A stretch of DNA of 64,000 nucleotides from Thelonectria olida (lineage: Eukaryota; Ascomycota; Sordariomycetes; Hypocreales; Nectriaceae), in the NCBI GenBank assembly GCA_020736575.1, contig JAGPYM010000003.1, positions 310,001 through 374,000 of the forward strand. The letters are read 5' to 3'. The position numbers and the translations under genes are program-made. This document shows, in pieces, positions 1-12,303 of the stretch (the first letter of the stretch is position 1; each line of letters opens with the position of its first letter). The notes beneath the pieces were generated by a model. It did not search any database, had not been told where the DNA came from, and worked only from the letters and a program-made list of their open reading frames with translations.

Positions 1-2351
1 ACGTCGAGTTGCGACTCGGTGGATTATATAGAAGGAAAACAGACTCGACTTTTGGATGAATGAAAGAGAGGGATGATCTTTGGGGCCGAGAATCAATAAT
101 AGAAGAATAGGGCACGAGACAAAAATTAAGATATGCAAGGCAGGTACGAAAGACGGCGGGAGGGCAGGCGGCTGACTTTGTACCATCAGGCGTCGACCCG
201 GATTTGATGTGGCCCAGGCAGGTTTACACGGGTGGAAAGGTCCGAGTGCGAGCGTGGCACCTGGGGCTTGTCTAGGGATGGAAAATGGAAGGGGGCTAAT
301 AATAACAGAAGCAAAAGCCATCGTCTGGGGATCCAATTGTTTCGACTGTTGCGAGGATTGGATGGATACGGAAGCGCCGGGGTGTGCGTGCGAGGTAGGG
401 ACGTGAGAAGGGAGACAGACTCTCAAGTCAGACAAGGAAATATGGAGCGCCGAGTCTGACGAATCAGCCGGCGAGGCAGACAGACATTACAGGCGGAGGA
501 TTGATGGATTGATGCTTTGTTGGCCTTTCCCCCTTGTTCGCGCCTCCGTATGCGTATCGCTCCCATTTGCTGTCCGCGGACTGGGAGCTGAGAAAAGCCC
601 CAAAGCTTGATTTCTGGCACGTGCATGGTTTCCACGACGGGCAACGCGCCAGGACGAAGAGATTCTCACCCGCCCAGCAGAGCCCTAGACTGCCCACTGA
701 GACGTCACTGCGGCACAGGGAGGAGGCGCTAAGTCTGGCACGGCGGTAGCCCTGGAGGCCCACAGGCGGGAGGCCGGGTGTGATTCTCTGGCTGCGAGCT
801 ACGACTGGCTGGACAGGGCTTGAAGAGGACGATCAGATTCTCCCCTGTCTGGTCTTGAGCTGGCGGACGGCACTGTCAGTCCCGACGACGGCATTGTGTG
901 CCGGAGAATGAATGTTTCGGGGGGAGGCATGGAATTGATCCTGCTGGAGGCGGCTGGCCTAGGGCATATTGGTGCGGTCGGAGCCTGCGAAGGATTCGCT
1001 CGTAGGCAGATCAACAGCAAAGCCACACCCCCGTCCGACATCAGCTGGTGCAAAGCCTCGGGTCGTTGTGTCGCTCCGACAATCATATGCGTCATAGCCC
1101 CAGCCGAGTCGACAGAGAAAGGAGACGATGAGTTTGCAAAACGCCGTCTCGGAGGCGGAGTTTTGAGGAGGATGCAACGAGGTGGGCGAGGCTGGTGGTG
1201 TACCGGGTGCGAGGGCGGAAAGATGGAGGAGGACCCGGTGCGAATGAGGGCTATCCCCTTTTCGTGATGCCACAGTCAGCGCGATGGGTCAGGCATGACA
1301 CGTTTTCCCGGGGTAGATCAGCGAATCATCTGCCGTGTGCGACGGAACCAGCTCGTAATGCGCGGATTCTTAATAAATGCGAGGTGCGAGGTGCGAGGGA
1401 TGAGGCAGAAGCAGACGAAATAAGCCACTGGTTGCCACAGGAGGAGATTATGGTTGTCTTGCATGTTAATCTGGGCCAAGGCCAACTGTCTCAGTGCATA
1501 CGCAGTCGTAAGGAGTGGGCGGTTCAACCGTGATGATCAAGATGACTGTATTCTCATCTCATCTTGTCATTAGTCGTCCATCATCGAGTCTATCATCTCT
1601 TCTCACATGCCTTGCAATCCTGATCGGACCTTGAAACTCCCCGTCCAACCGACCCTCCCCATCTCCGTCGTGCGTCCTCCGCCGGCGCCCGCGGGCAGAC
1701 GAGCAAACAATCTCCCGGCTCCATCCTACGAGCCACTTCATTAAACCCCTGTTTACCGCCTGATGCAGTCTTTGACTTTTCCTTTCTTCGATTGATTCTT
1801 ATCCATACATACGAAGTAGCTAATTGAACAGTCATCGGAAGCAACGGATCATCTCGCTCGGCCTCACCCATCTCCCCGAGCGTTGAAAAATCTCCAACTA
1901 CCTCTTGATGCCCGTCCATGGTCCGGCCCATCGCTCTCTGTCTCATGTCGCATCCATGGCTGCATGCGCTCCTCACTAGGGCTGACGCAGCACAGCACAT
2001 CACGCAGACGCCCGGAAAAGCTTGTTGCATTGCATGCCCAACAAAATCAATCCGGCATCATCATCATGATAATCGACCATCGCAAACATACCAGGTGCGA
2101 GTCGTACAGTCCAGGGTGCCCCCGCCCTTCTCCCTTACGCAACGGGCGTGCGTGTCTGTTTGACGCACCATCAAACCCGGTTCTCACGACATGCAACGTC
2201 AGCGTCAGAGATCAACAGTCAAAGAGTCCCTTGTTGACCCCTCAGCTATTCTGCCTCGATGCATAGTACCTATCGATGTCCACCGCCAAATCCAAATCTA
2301 ACGCAGAGCCATCACAACCTCATCCATAGAACGCGCGTCCGTAGCTGACCA
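1..2351. other. Gene-free flank, no supported coding region
   Basis: Only short overlapping open frames without family resemblance or convincing splice structure are present. The first 1.3 kb is purine-rich on the plus strand, so pyrimidine-rich on the minus strand, as fungal promoters and 5' leaders often are. This fits the upstream region of a minus-strand gene lying left of the window, which is inference. The right end abuts the 3' end of the MDR oxidoreductase gene. Confidence 0.5.
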
Positions 2352-3525
2352 TCATGCGTCTCCAACCTTAATCACCACTTTGCCAAAGTGCTCCCCCCTC
2401 CGCAAAAACCCAAACGCCTCACCCGCCTCCTCCAGCTTAAACACTTTATCCACCACCGGCCGTATCTCGTGCTCCCCGTAGAACTTGACCATCTCCTCCA
2501 GCCGGTCCTTGGGCCCGTTGAGTATCCCCTTGAGCGTCACGTTCCGCCGCAGCGCCAGCACGTTGACGTTGAGCTGCCGAGCACCCGGCGCCTCCTCGTC
2601 CTCTTTGCCAGACAAGTACCCCACGCAGTTGATCAACCCCCCAAAGGCGATGCACTCGAAGCTCTTGCGCAGCGTGCGCGCCCCTCCCGTCTCGAAGATG
2701 ATGTCTACGCCCTTGCCGTCCGTCTGCTCGAGCACCGGCTGCTGCCACTCCCAGTACGTGCGGTAGTTGATGCCGTGGTCGGCCCCGAGGTCCTTGCGCG
2801 CCCGCTCCAGCTTGTCGTCCGACGACGACGTGATGATGGCCTTGAGGCCCGCCGCCTTGGCGATCTGCAATCCCGCCATGGCCACGCCGCCTGTGCCCTG
2901 TAGCAAGACCGTCTCGCCGCCCTCAATCGGCTGCCCGAGCGGCTTCGTGCCGTTGATGCACATCCACGCCGTCAGCGACGCAATCGGCAGACACGCCGCC
3001 TCCTCGTTCGTCATGTACGCGGGCACCGCCACGAGCGACTCCCCGGGGAAGCACCGATACTCGGTCAAGACGCCGGGGAGCGGGAACCCCAGGCCGGTAG
3101 CCAGATCGGCCTCGGAGACGGGGCCCGTCATGTGGCTCTGGTTGAAGATGGACATGACGCGGGAGCCGTTCTTGAACAGCTTGGACTTGGAGTCGACGAC
3201 GACGCCGCACATGTCGGAGCAGGGGACGAGCGACCCTGCTTCGTCGATGGAGGCGTGATGGTTGTACTCGCCCATGACGACTAACAGCGTAAATAACTCA
3301 TCCAACCTGCAAGGCGACAGACTCACCTTCTGTGTCGCGATAGTTCAGGCTCACGGCCAACACCTTGACCAGCACCTCTCCATCCTTTGGCTGCGGGACC
3401 TTGGCCTCTGTGAACTGGAGCTTGTCGATGCCGTCAAAAGCCGTCACCCACTGCTTGTTGACGTCGGGAAGGCTTGCGGCGGGGGCGCTGCGAAACGGCA
3501 GCATTGCTTGAATAAAAGTGGCCAT
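2352..3525 (-). CDS. MDR-family oxidoreductase (quinone-reductase / alcohol dehydrogenase-like)
   Basis: Two exons (3525-3327 and 3280-2352) around a 46-nt GTGAGT...TAG intron give 375 residues. The join reads LNYRDTEVVMGEYN, which restores the GroES-like N-terminal fold. The nucleotide-binding glycine motif GTGGVAMAGLQIAKAAG is clear. The segment after CSDMCGVV lacks the Cys/His set and four-Cys loop of zinc dehydrogenases, so a zinc-independent NADPH quinone-reductase-like member of the medium-chain dehydrogenase superfamily is likely. Substrate is unknown. It is expected to be soluble, with no signal peptide. The start at 3525 is the first ATG and is followed by a typical family N-terminus. 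Confidence 0.88.
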
Positions 3526-4428
3526 GATGATGTTGGATCAGAACTGGGATCATCGGCAATGGACTGCATCATGTTCTTGTTGGCATAAACTTGGCTAAAC
3601 TTGGCCTCCTCAGGCTTCAAACAGACCCATTGTTATACACGATTAATAAGCACATCAACGACATGTCAACAGCCACCCCTCGCTTCGTACACCTGACACA
3701 TGACACATCTTTTCAAACATACTCATTCAATGCCTAGTATCCAGACACACAGCCAACCCCGCGATATCTTAATGCAGTGCAACAGCCACCCCGTAATAAC
3801 CCATCAATAAATGCATCCAGAAAACACCTCGAGTTCCCTCGTATGGTATCGCGACCAGGCGGATCCAGCATTAGTCGAGAGAACCCAGGAAAGACACCTC
3901 AAAATAGCAAAACATAACTGTAAGTAAACAAATAACATTCGAAACTTTTTTCTTTTTCCTTCCGCTTCACTTCCGTGTCCTCCTCTTGCCATCACGTCCG
4001 TGTACCACCTCGCGCCAGCAGTCATCGAGGCGCCCAGACAGGATATTATGTTGGGTATAGTAGTAGTCGTTGTCGTCGCCGAAGCAACTCCTCGGCGCTG
4101 ACGCGGAGCAGCAGCCAGAGATGTTGCCCGTGTAGCTGTCTAGACGTAACGTCGTAAAAGCGTCATAATCGTCAAGTAAGGTCGTAGGTCTTGTCGAGAT
4201 ACAGAGGAGGTCAGACAAGCGTGACCTTTTGTATGGTTGCCCATGTTGCAATAATCCTGTATCCTGATCTCCTACCCCATACTCATCGCCTTGCATCATC
4301 ATCAAATCGCCATGTTCTGGCCATTTCCTGTTCGTAAATTCCACGTAAAACTATATGCGAGGGGCTGTGAGCCCAACCGAGTCAGTATTACAAGTCGTAA
4401 AGTCAAAATGCCGTGCAAATGGTTGTGC
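3526..4428. other. Intergenic between MDR gene start and RRM gene end
   Basis: About 0.9 kb holding the promoter of the MDR gene (minus strand, starting at 3525) and the 3' untranslated region of the RNA-binding protein gene. No convincing reading frame, RNA gene or repeat was seen. If the last intron proposed for the RRM gene is not used, the coding end moves to 4537 and this gap widens. Confidence 0.5.
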
Positions 4429-6414
4429 TCAACCGATGTCGCAGCCTCGACGTCGCGCCCCGGCATTAGTGGTACCGGGAGGCGTTGGTAGAGCTGGATC
4501 CGACGCGAGCCCCGTTGTCGGAAGAGTCTTGGACGGTCAGTACGGGACGCAATCGTCGTTGGAAGGAGACATACCGCTGCCGCGTTGGACGTGACCGTTG
4601 GCACGACGTCCCGCGAACCCAGCGGCGTTCTCCCACTCGGGTCCGCGAGGCTGTCGCTCTGGGGCGCCCTTGGAGCCGTTGGCGCTGGGTCGCTGGCTGC
4701 CGATGGCACCAGGAGTGCTTCGCGCCTGGTTGGGAAGGGCGCCAGGTTCGAAGGAGCCCATGCTCAAGCCGCTGAGGCTGTTGAGGAGGGCAGCGTCGGC
4801 CTTGGGGCCAGGGGTGCCGCTGCTGCCGGGGTGAACTGGCGCATAGTCGCCGAAGCGAGTCGCCTGTCCGGGCATGTTGCCGAGGCCAGAGGGGCCCAAG
4901 TAGCTCGATGAAGCCTGCGATGGGCTGGGCGTGAACGAGCGGAGGTCCGCGAAGCTCTTGGCGGCTCGGAGGTTGTTGGGGATGCCGGTGCCGTCAGGGC
5001 TTCCAGGGAGCTCCAGAGTAGGGCCCTGTCGGCCGAGGAGGTGGTTGTAGTTGCTGCTCGCCGCTCGCGACTCACGGTCGGCGGCAAAGTCAAATGTGGC
5101 AGCTCGGCTCAGTCCACGCTTGTGCATGTCGAGGCTGTTGGCGGGCTGGTTGTGCACGTTGGCAGTGGGGGAAGGCTGCTGGCGCTTCAAAACCGTAATC
5201 TGTCGCGCGTCGGCCTCGCCAATGGACTGGTGCTCCAGGCCCATGTGGTGGGCAAGAATGTGAATGGACCGACGGTGCTCAGGGGCAATGCCAGGGGGGA
5301 AGACAAGAATCTCGCGTTGGTCGTCACGGCGGAACATGACCAGCTCGGTATAGAACTCCAGAGTCGTGGGGTCGTTGAGGTCGACGTCGCCCAGGGGGTC
5401 GGCTTCTTGTCGTGATAGTCCACGGAACGTGCCAAGATGCGAAGTTGACCTTTGTTGGCCTTGCGAGAGACCTCCGAGCGATTGCATGGAGCTTTGCTGG
5501 TGAAGCATAGGGGCTCTGTGCTGCTCCTCGAGCTGTCCCCGTCTCTCTCGCTTCTCCCGCTCGATCCGCTCGCGCTCGGCTTCGGGGAGCATCTTTTTGT
5601 ACTCCACGCGCAGCTTTCGTCCGTGAACGTCCATTCCGTTCATCGCCTCGATAACCATGCGGGTGTCTTCGGCTGACTGAAAGTTGGCAAAGGCAAGGCC
5701 TCGGAAAACGCCGTTGTCGAAGTGATAGTTAAAAGCATACGGCTGAGGGAGGTGCATCTCCAACATGATGGACGCCAGCGTCTCTTTTCTGACTGCGAAG
5801 GGAATGTTCTTGATTACGATGGCGGTGGGAATCAACTGGTCTGAATCGGAAGACGTCGATCGGAGATCAGTCGGGGAGCCGTGCGAGCCAGGCCCGTCGA
5901 CGCGAAGTCCACCGTTGGGCATGTTGTTTCCAAGACCACCGGGGAAGGGTTGAAGGCTTCCCTGGATACCAAGACCGCTGTGGTCGGTCCAGTTCTACAC
6001 TCGTCAGCGAGCCGTTCGCACACGTCAAGCAAAGCTCATTCGCATATTACGTACCTGGGGCAGAGCAGCCCGTCGGTTAACGCCCCTCCTCTGGCCTGGG
6101 CCGTTCACGGCTCCGTTGACAGTGGCCACGCCAGACGTGTTGTAGTTCCAGGCCTGGCCATTATCTAGCATATACCCGGGCATGCCTCCCGCCATGTTGT
6201 CCATGCCTCGGGGGTTGTAACCACCCCCAAGCCTGTCGTTCTGGTACAATGCGGCCGAGCCTAGAGGGTTCTCGAAAGGCCGTTGAGACTGGCGGGGCAG
6301 CGACATGCCGGCGCCGAAGGCATTGGCACCAAAGTTGGGCCTCGATGAGTTAGGAGAACGGCTGGTCGACGTGCCATAGTCTAGGTAGTTCAAGTCGTGC
6401 GGTTGTTGCGGCAT
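4429..6414 (-). CDS. RRM RNA-binding protein, PIN4/Cip-like
   Basis: Exon 1 (6414-6055) and exon 2 (from 5994) flank a 60-nt GTACGT...TAG intron in phase 0. The ATG at 6414 is chosen because the open frame above it starts only with TTG. One RRM is visible: the RNP2-like AIVIKNIPF and RNP1-like RGLAFANF, followed by a basic helix rich in EREKRERR. The rest is low-complexity Gln/Ser/Pro/Gly sequence. This layout matches fungal PIN4/Mdt1 and fission-yeast Cip1/Cip2 proteins, linked to mRNA stability and checkpoint control. The C-terminus is uncertain. A good GTATGT donor at 4574, a TACTGAC branch and a CAG at 4494 support a third exon ending at 4429 (614 residues). Read-through stops at 4537 (605 residues). 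Confidence 0.82.
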
Positions 6415-9400
6415 TGTCCCAAGGATATCCAGTGTGAAGTCTGCTGATGTTACCCCAGCAGCCAACTAGTGCGTGCAGACGTAGGTGATGCGCCGGTCAG
6501 GTGTGCATCAATCGATTTGTTCAGCCGATACGATGACCCAGACAACAGGGCGGTCTCTGCAGTACAATATAGATGACGGAGATTTCGAGGTGAAAAATTC
6601 AAATACTCGTCAATCGTAAGTAGATCAGCGTATGTGACCTATGGAATGATAGTTCAGGAGCAGCGCAGTCGACGAGAGTGGCGGCGACGACAAAGGACCA
6701 ACACAGTAAAGGTGGCCGTGATCGAAGGTGGCGGAGCAGACGTCAGGACCACAAGGGTTGGCCAGTCGCGGTCGTCGGAGGGGCGAGCGAACCGAAACTC
6801 TACGTGTGTACAAAGTTGAGTCGCCTCGATCGAGAAGCGGGAGTCGGCGTCGACTGTGAGACAGAGACAGACACGGAAGAAGAAAAAGAAGAAAAGGAGA
6901 AGACCGCCGAAGAGTCGGGCGGTGATGCGATAGGTCGTCGTGGGAGGAGGGAGGGAGGGAGAGAGGAGGAGAGGAGGAGAGAACAGAGGCGCGACGGGAC
7001 GTGGAAAGAACCTTCGGTGGTGCGTCGTTATAAGCAAATGGGGATGGGATGGAAGAGGGTAGGTTACAGGTCGGTTGGGGAGGTGACAAGAAGAACGGTG
7101 CCAGTGGGAAGAGTGGTTCCCGTGCGGTGGGAAATAATCGAAGACGGGGGTGGTGGAGTGGAGGTTTTTTTTTCTGGATGCGGATGGGGGGGAGGGAGAC
7201 GGGTGGTTTGACCGTGCGAAGGGGGCGCGAGTCGACACTGTGATCCCATTGCCCCCGGTGCTGGTTCCCCCTACATTGTGCACGCAGCGAGCGGGACAGC
7301 TATTCGAGCCCTGACCAACCCGTCTGGTCAATGGTTAGCGGCCTGGCAGTGGGCCGGGGTGGAGATGTTATGCCTGGTCCCTGCGAGTTCACCAGCGGTT
7401 TGCAGATGCATTCCATGGGATGCCTGGCAACAGAGAGCGTTCAAGAAAAGGCCAGAAATGAGGAGAAGGCGGTCATGTCATACTCTGCTGGGTAGGTTGA
7501 AAAGGTTGCGATGATTCCCAGCTTCGATAACCGTTCAGGAAATACCCATCTACTGTGACTCTCCTCAGGCGGCAGATGTCCCACAGTGTGATCCCGCTGC
7601 ACCACACTGGCCCCTCGATGCCCTGCTGCCAGGCTGGGCTCAGGTTGGGCTTAGTTGGCTGGTGGGTGCCGGACAGGTGGAGTGGCGGTCGAGAGCACAG
7701 ATTGCACAAATACAGGGAGCCAACTGTGATGGATTATTACTTGGCGACTGGGCTGTACAAAAAGGTTTGTAGTAACTATGTTGTGCTTGTTGTTGTGCAG
7801 GTGCTCTGGGTCATCCCTTGTGTCCAATGGTGTCGTCGCTCAGTTGTAAGCACCGCATGGAGGAGTTGTCACGAGCACTCACAAACATAGCATTTCACTT
7901 GGCCTCTTGAATATTGCACTTGGCAGGCATCTTAGTAATCTCTCTGAGATTTCTGTCTCGCCGTCTGAGACATCATGACTCCGACTCCCGCCGTCTCCTA
8001 TTCCTTCGCCAGCTCAACCAAGCGTCCCGGCCGAGAAAAGAGTCCAGATTGCATACCTCTTGTATTCGTATTGACTCCTCGTCAACCTCATCTCATCTCT
8101 ACAACCCATCTCGCTGCAATCCACTTTCCTGCTCCCCGGAACTCTGCCAGCTCGCCTCTAATTAATAGTCACCTTGGCCAGCACAAGGGTCTCTCGTTAG
8201 CCGACGCGGGTGTCACCATTTCTGTGTGCTGCTTGGTTGTCAAAGCCCAAAGTCCAGACACGACCCCTCCCTCGCATAATCACCGTCGTTGTTGTCTGAC
8301 TTTGTCTTGTTTTTGCTTTGTCTCGGAGAACCCTGCTCTGTTTATTTGTTTTCTTTTGCCTCTCTTCTCTGCGTATCCTAACTTATTCGCACATGGTTCT
8401 TGAGGCCGCCATGGGAAAAAGGAACTGGTTCAAATCTTAATGTCATCAATACCCCTTCCCACGACCCGATCCGGCCGGCACGAGTCATATATTCTTGATA
8501 TTGCATTGTAACCTGGTGCATACGCATGGAATATCTTCAGCAGCCACGTGGAAATGAGCCACGAAACCATGGCACTTTCTCACCCAAATGCCACCATCAA
8601 CTTGCGATTGCCGTTTAATCATTATTCGCGAATGCTTTGCCTTTGAACTGTTGAGAAAGCGTCTTCCGGAGCAACCTCAGGACCTGTCAGAAGCGGCCCG
8701 CCTCGGACGCCGTTAACTTCCATCGCTGGGGGGACGCACATCCCTCATGTCCCTCGTCCCTCACGGCATGGATCACGTCCACACATAGGCCGGTTCAGAA
8801 CATCGCCCCCTTTTCCAAACGTCTCATCCAGATTTGACCCTCTCTTGCGAACCAAATATCTCGCCGTCAAACCGGGGTCATCCCAACCCACCCGCTCCTC
8901 AGGGGACCCAGGTCTCCCGACGGTTGATTAAACCTCCCTAAATTATTCCGGAGGAAAAGAAAAGAAAAAGAACCGTCGAGTTGATGTAGCCATTTAGATT
9001 GATGAGATGGCTTCGCAAACTCGGAGACTAAGGCATCCGTGGGCATGACATAGGCGGTTCGCCTCTGATCGCCAATCCCGTCTCATCCCAGCTTGGCGGA
9101 TCACACTGTGTCGTCACCATCGCCAACCGACCAACTGACCAGCCTGAGGTACAGACCACTGGCGAGTGTGCAGCGGGCGAGCGCCAATAGCACGCCGACA
9201 TGGGCACCCCTTTTCTTCAGGTCGCTCGTCTCGCCTCACCTCGCGCACCAGGCGACTACCATCCCAGGCGTAGCTATTTATTATTCATGCCAATGACTTG
9301 CCGGTAAATTCGAGAAGCCTGTTAGCGTCCCCATTTCGCCTCATGATCCCAGACTCAAATCTCCTCCAACCGTCCCCCCGGAGATGGCGGCTCAACAGTC

Positions 9401-10148
9401 ACGCGGCCGCCACTCCACAGGTGAATGAAACCCCTGAATAGGTAGCCAAGCTGGAGGAATAGCTCTACGATGGAGTTCAGCTCCGGACCGTCGGATATCG
9501 TCGCGACTTTTTATTTTCGTACGAGCAAAACTAATAGCATCTAGATGTACAGATGGTAGGTGGTAGTTGCTAAATATCCTAGCCAGCAGCCTCATCTCGT
9601 TCCTTCCGTAGCAAGCAACTGCACGTGTTGGTTGAGGGTCATGCGCCAACACCCCTCTCACCACAGAACGCCCTCCTTCAACCTGCATCATCTCATCAAC
9701 CAACCACCAACGCATCTTCACCTGTCAACGGTCCGTTTTCGCCACGCAGATTCTCAAATGCCAGATTCCCGTTACCACGCACATCGCCCCATCTCCCGTC
9801 CGCGTTTAGCCACCTCGTCTCTGTGCCACACGTTCTCTCATGCAACCAACCATTTATCTGCATATGCACGTTCGGCTAGATGCACTCTCGAGATCCCCGT
9901 GTCTTAGTCACGGGGCGCCGCAGGCCTAGCCGCAATTGCCACTCGTTTGACCTGGAGATTCGCGCCTTGCTTTTGACTCGATGCACTGTGATGAAGGCGG
10001 GTTCGACAGGAGGCCTTTGTAGGCTCCACTAGGCCATTTCTGCGGCCTACCAAAGGTTGGGAATGCGGTACGTATTATCTAGGGAGTTCTCAGCTGCAAG
10101 TTCCATCTGTCCAAATCCATCGCTCTCAGCTATCAGGACATCCGCTAT
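6415..10148. other. Long gene-free region upstream of the RRM gene
   Basis: About 3.7 kb with no supported gene. Between roughly 6840 and 7220 the plus strand is strongly purine-rich (GGAGGGAGGGAG-type runs near 6950-6985), so the RRM transcript strand is CT-rich, consistent with promoter and 5' leader. Open frames here (for example 7975-8403 and 9560-9907) are rich in Ser/Pro/His/Thr and look like translated pyrimidine-rich DNA rather than proteins. No tRNA B-box or repeat array was found. Confidence 0.5.
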
Positions 10149-11048
10149 CTAAGCCAGAGCTCCTTTCACAACCTCGTCAATATCCTCCTGAGGCAGCCCA
10201 AACTTGGCCAAGTCGAGCTTGTGGTTAAAGTCACCTCCATATCCCACTCGGAAGTGAGCCGAGTAAAACTTGGGAATCATGGCCATCATGTTTCCCTTTT
10301 TGATCTCCTCGTCACTCTCCCTGCCCACTTGATCAATATCCTTTGTCTCAATCGTCCAATCATCATCGTTGGTTCCCGTCACTCTCTGCACACTGTCCAG
10401 CATCTCCCGCTGAGTGATGTAGAACGAGCTGACGTAGAATGGCTTGTTCTTGTACGAGGCCAACTCTTCCTCTGGGAGGCTCAGCAATCCCGCAACGGCT
10501 TCGCCAACACGCTTGAGCGTTGTTGTGTTGAACTTGGTGTTGCCTCCATTCCACAGCGTTGCCTTGTGGTTCTTGGCGTCAATGGCAAAGGCACCGTTGG
10601 CAAGGGACCAGTCGAACCACGGGTTATTGTTGACTGCGATCCAGGTACCTCCGAGCTCGTTGATGAGCCGTCGACGCTCTGCTTTGCCCCATAGAGGAGC
10701 GTGCTCCTTGGCCATCTGCGTCGCTTCAAGGTCGCTGCCGAATTCGGTGGGAAGGATGTATTTAACGCCAGCCTTGACAGCAGCTCGAATCAAGCCGCCC
10801 TGAGCATCTTGACCGAATCGACCAAGCTGAATGACGAAGACGTCTTGGCCTTGGAGGGCAGAGACTAGGAAGTCCTGGTCGTCGTAGGCGCCTTTCTTGA
10901 CAATGACAGACTCTGGGAACGACGCCGAAGAGTCGGCACGAGAAATGGCAGTAATGGTATGGATATTCTTGGCCAAGAGGGCTGAGAGGGTGTTGGAGCC
11001 GACGTTTCCAGTGCCGCCAACAATGGCAATATTGCGAGGGGTAGACAT
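10149..11048 (-). CDS. NmrA-like / isoflavone-reductase-like Rossmann protein
   Basis: A single 299-residue exon. It begins with a beta strand and the atypical-SDR NAD(P)-binding motif IVGGTGNVGSNTL at about residues 9-21, then an NmrA-like core with GVKYILPTEFGSD near the middle. The length matches the NmrA-like / isoflavone-reductase-like families, which act either as NADPH-dependent reductases of phenolic ethers or as redox sensors; sequence alone does not separate these roles. No signal peptide or membrane segment. Its promoter carries a three-copy 10-bp tandem repeat at 11122-11151. Confidence 0.88.
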   Translation of the reverse strand: MSTPRNIAIVGGTGNVGSNTLSALLAKNIHTITAISRADSSASFPESVIVKKGAYDDQDFLVSALQGQDVFVIQLGRFGQDAQGGLIRAAVKAGVKYILPTEFGSDLEATQMAKEHAPLWGKAERRRLINELGGTWIAVNNNPWFDWSLANGAFAIDAKNHKATLWNGGNTKFNTTTLKRVGEAVAGLLSLPEEELASYKNKPFYVSSFYITQREMLDSVQRVTGTNDDDWTIETKDIDQVGRESDEEIKKGNMMAMIPKFYSAHFRVGYGGDFNHKLDLAKFGLPQEDIDEVVKGALA

Positions 11049-11121
11049 GTTTGTAGATTTGAGATGAGTGATGTTGAAGCGATGAATTGATTGATGTATT
11101 AACGGCCAACGTCCATCTTAA

Positions 11122-11151
11122 ATATTCGCATATATTCGCATATATTCGCAT
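11122..11151. repeat. Three perfect copies of ATATTCGCAT
   Basis: The 10-mer ATATTCGCAT occurs three times head to tail with no mismatch, 74-103 bp upstream of the NmrA-like start codon. One copy is about one helical turn, so bound proteins would sit on the same DNA face. It may be a regulatory element or a chance minisatellite. Confidence 0.9.
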
Positions 11152-12303
11152 TCATCCGTCAGGCATCCGAAGTCCGAAGATGGTTCTCGCTTCCTCGTCA
11201 TTTCTCGCCATCCTGTCGACGTCTGTCGTTGGATCGGACACTTTGCTGGACAATTCGTCCGTCCGGAGCCCGAGCCTCACGGCCGGGCTGACAAAGCATT
11301 GTCGGTCTCGGTCTCGGCCTCAACATTCCTCAATCCTGCGTGTAAGTGAGCGTCAGAATGTGGCTTTGTGGTAATTTCAGAGCGCCGCGTCACATTAGGC
11401 ATCGGTTGCACAGTTACGCAGCCAATAACACTGCGTTACCCATCGTGTAATATTGCCCTTCTTGACAGGTCTCGTTGTCCAAGCGAACATGCAGCGTTGT
11501 GAGACATGGCGCAAGCCACCCTGGAAAATGCTCGGTTAGCACCAGCCACCACCGCCACAGCGGGACAATGAACATCTTCATGCCTTGGTTCCGACCACTG
11601 CAGACAACTACACCTCGGCCGCAGTCGAGATGGCTCTGTGACCTACCACAAGGCCGTGACCTGCGGCAACGGCATAGCAAAGAGCATGCCTTGTTCATTC
11701 CCACGGCTCCTGCGCAATCCTCGCAGCCGCAAGTGCGCTGAGCATGCGGGCAACCGTGGCTTGACTGACAGCGACACCACAGGCTCATAGCCTTCAGGTA
11801 AGCCATGACAACCCGACCACCTCGAGTCCGGGAAACGCGAAAGAAAGTTCTTTCGAATCAGCGTCTCTCTCTTGCTATGTCTGTTTGTTTTCGTCTCTTG
11901 CAGCACGACATGGGCAAAGTTGTCGCCGTCTCCTACTCACCTCGACAGCCGCTTCACACATCATCAAACAGCGTCTCGGAATTACTTCGGCTCGAAGACG
12001 GCAGCCTAGACCAAGCACACCCGACCTTGCAGCAAGCACCTCCAGGCCGTAGCTGCCTCAGTTCTGAGTACAGCTCCCGCTAAAACTCTGCCAAATTGAA
12101 TCCAGCCCACGTCCCGCGTCCAAACGTCCCACGTCCCACCCGCAAACGCACATCAACACCATCTCAACAACCTCAAAAACATCGTCATCGACAGTTCGAC
12201 CCCCCCAACATCGCCCTGTTCGAATTCGAATTATTCATCTTTCCAACCGCCCCTGTTCCTCCCATCTCCGCTTTTTTTTCAACTCCCCGCGACTCCGTAA
12301 ACA
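11152..12303. other. Intergenic: divergent promoters of NmrA-like gene and H2A.Z
   Basis: No reading frame in this stretch looks genuine. The last 200 bp before the H2A.Z start is pyrimidine-rich and has a cluster of related CGTCC/ACGTCCC words around 12108-12140, which may be part of the H2A.Z promoter. No TATA box is evident. Confidence 0.5.

Noticed and set aside
6678..7211. 177-codon Glu/Lys/Arg-rich frame
   Set aside because: Produced by a purine-rich tract; both strands give low-complexity translations.
7975..8403. 142-codon plus-strand frame
   Set aside because: Ser/Pro/His-rich with no domain, no codon-use signal and no splice sites; translated pyrimidine-rich DNA.
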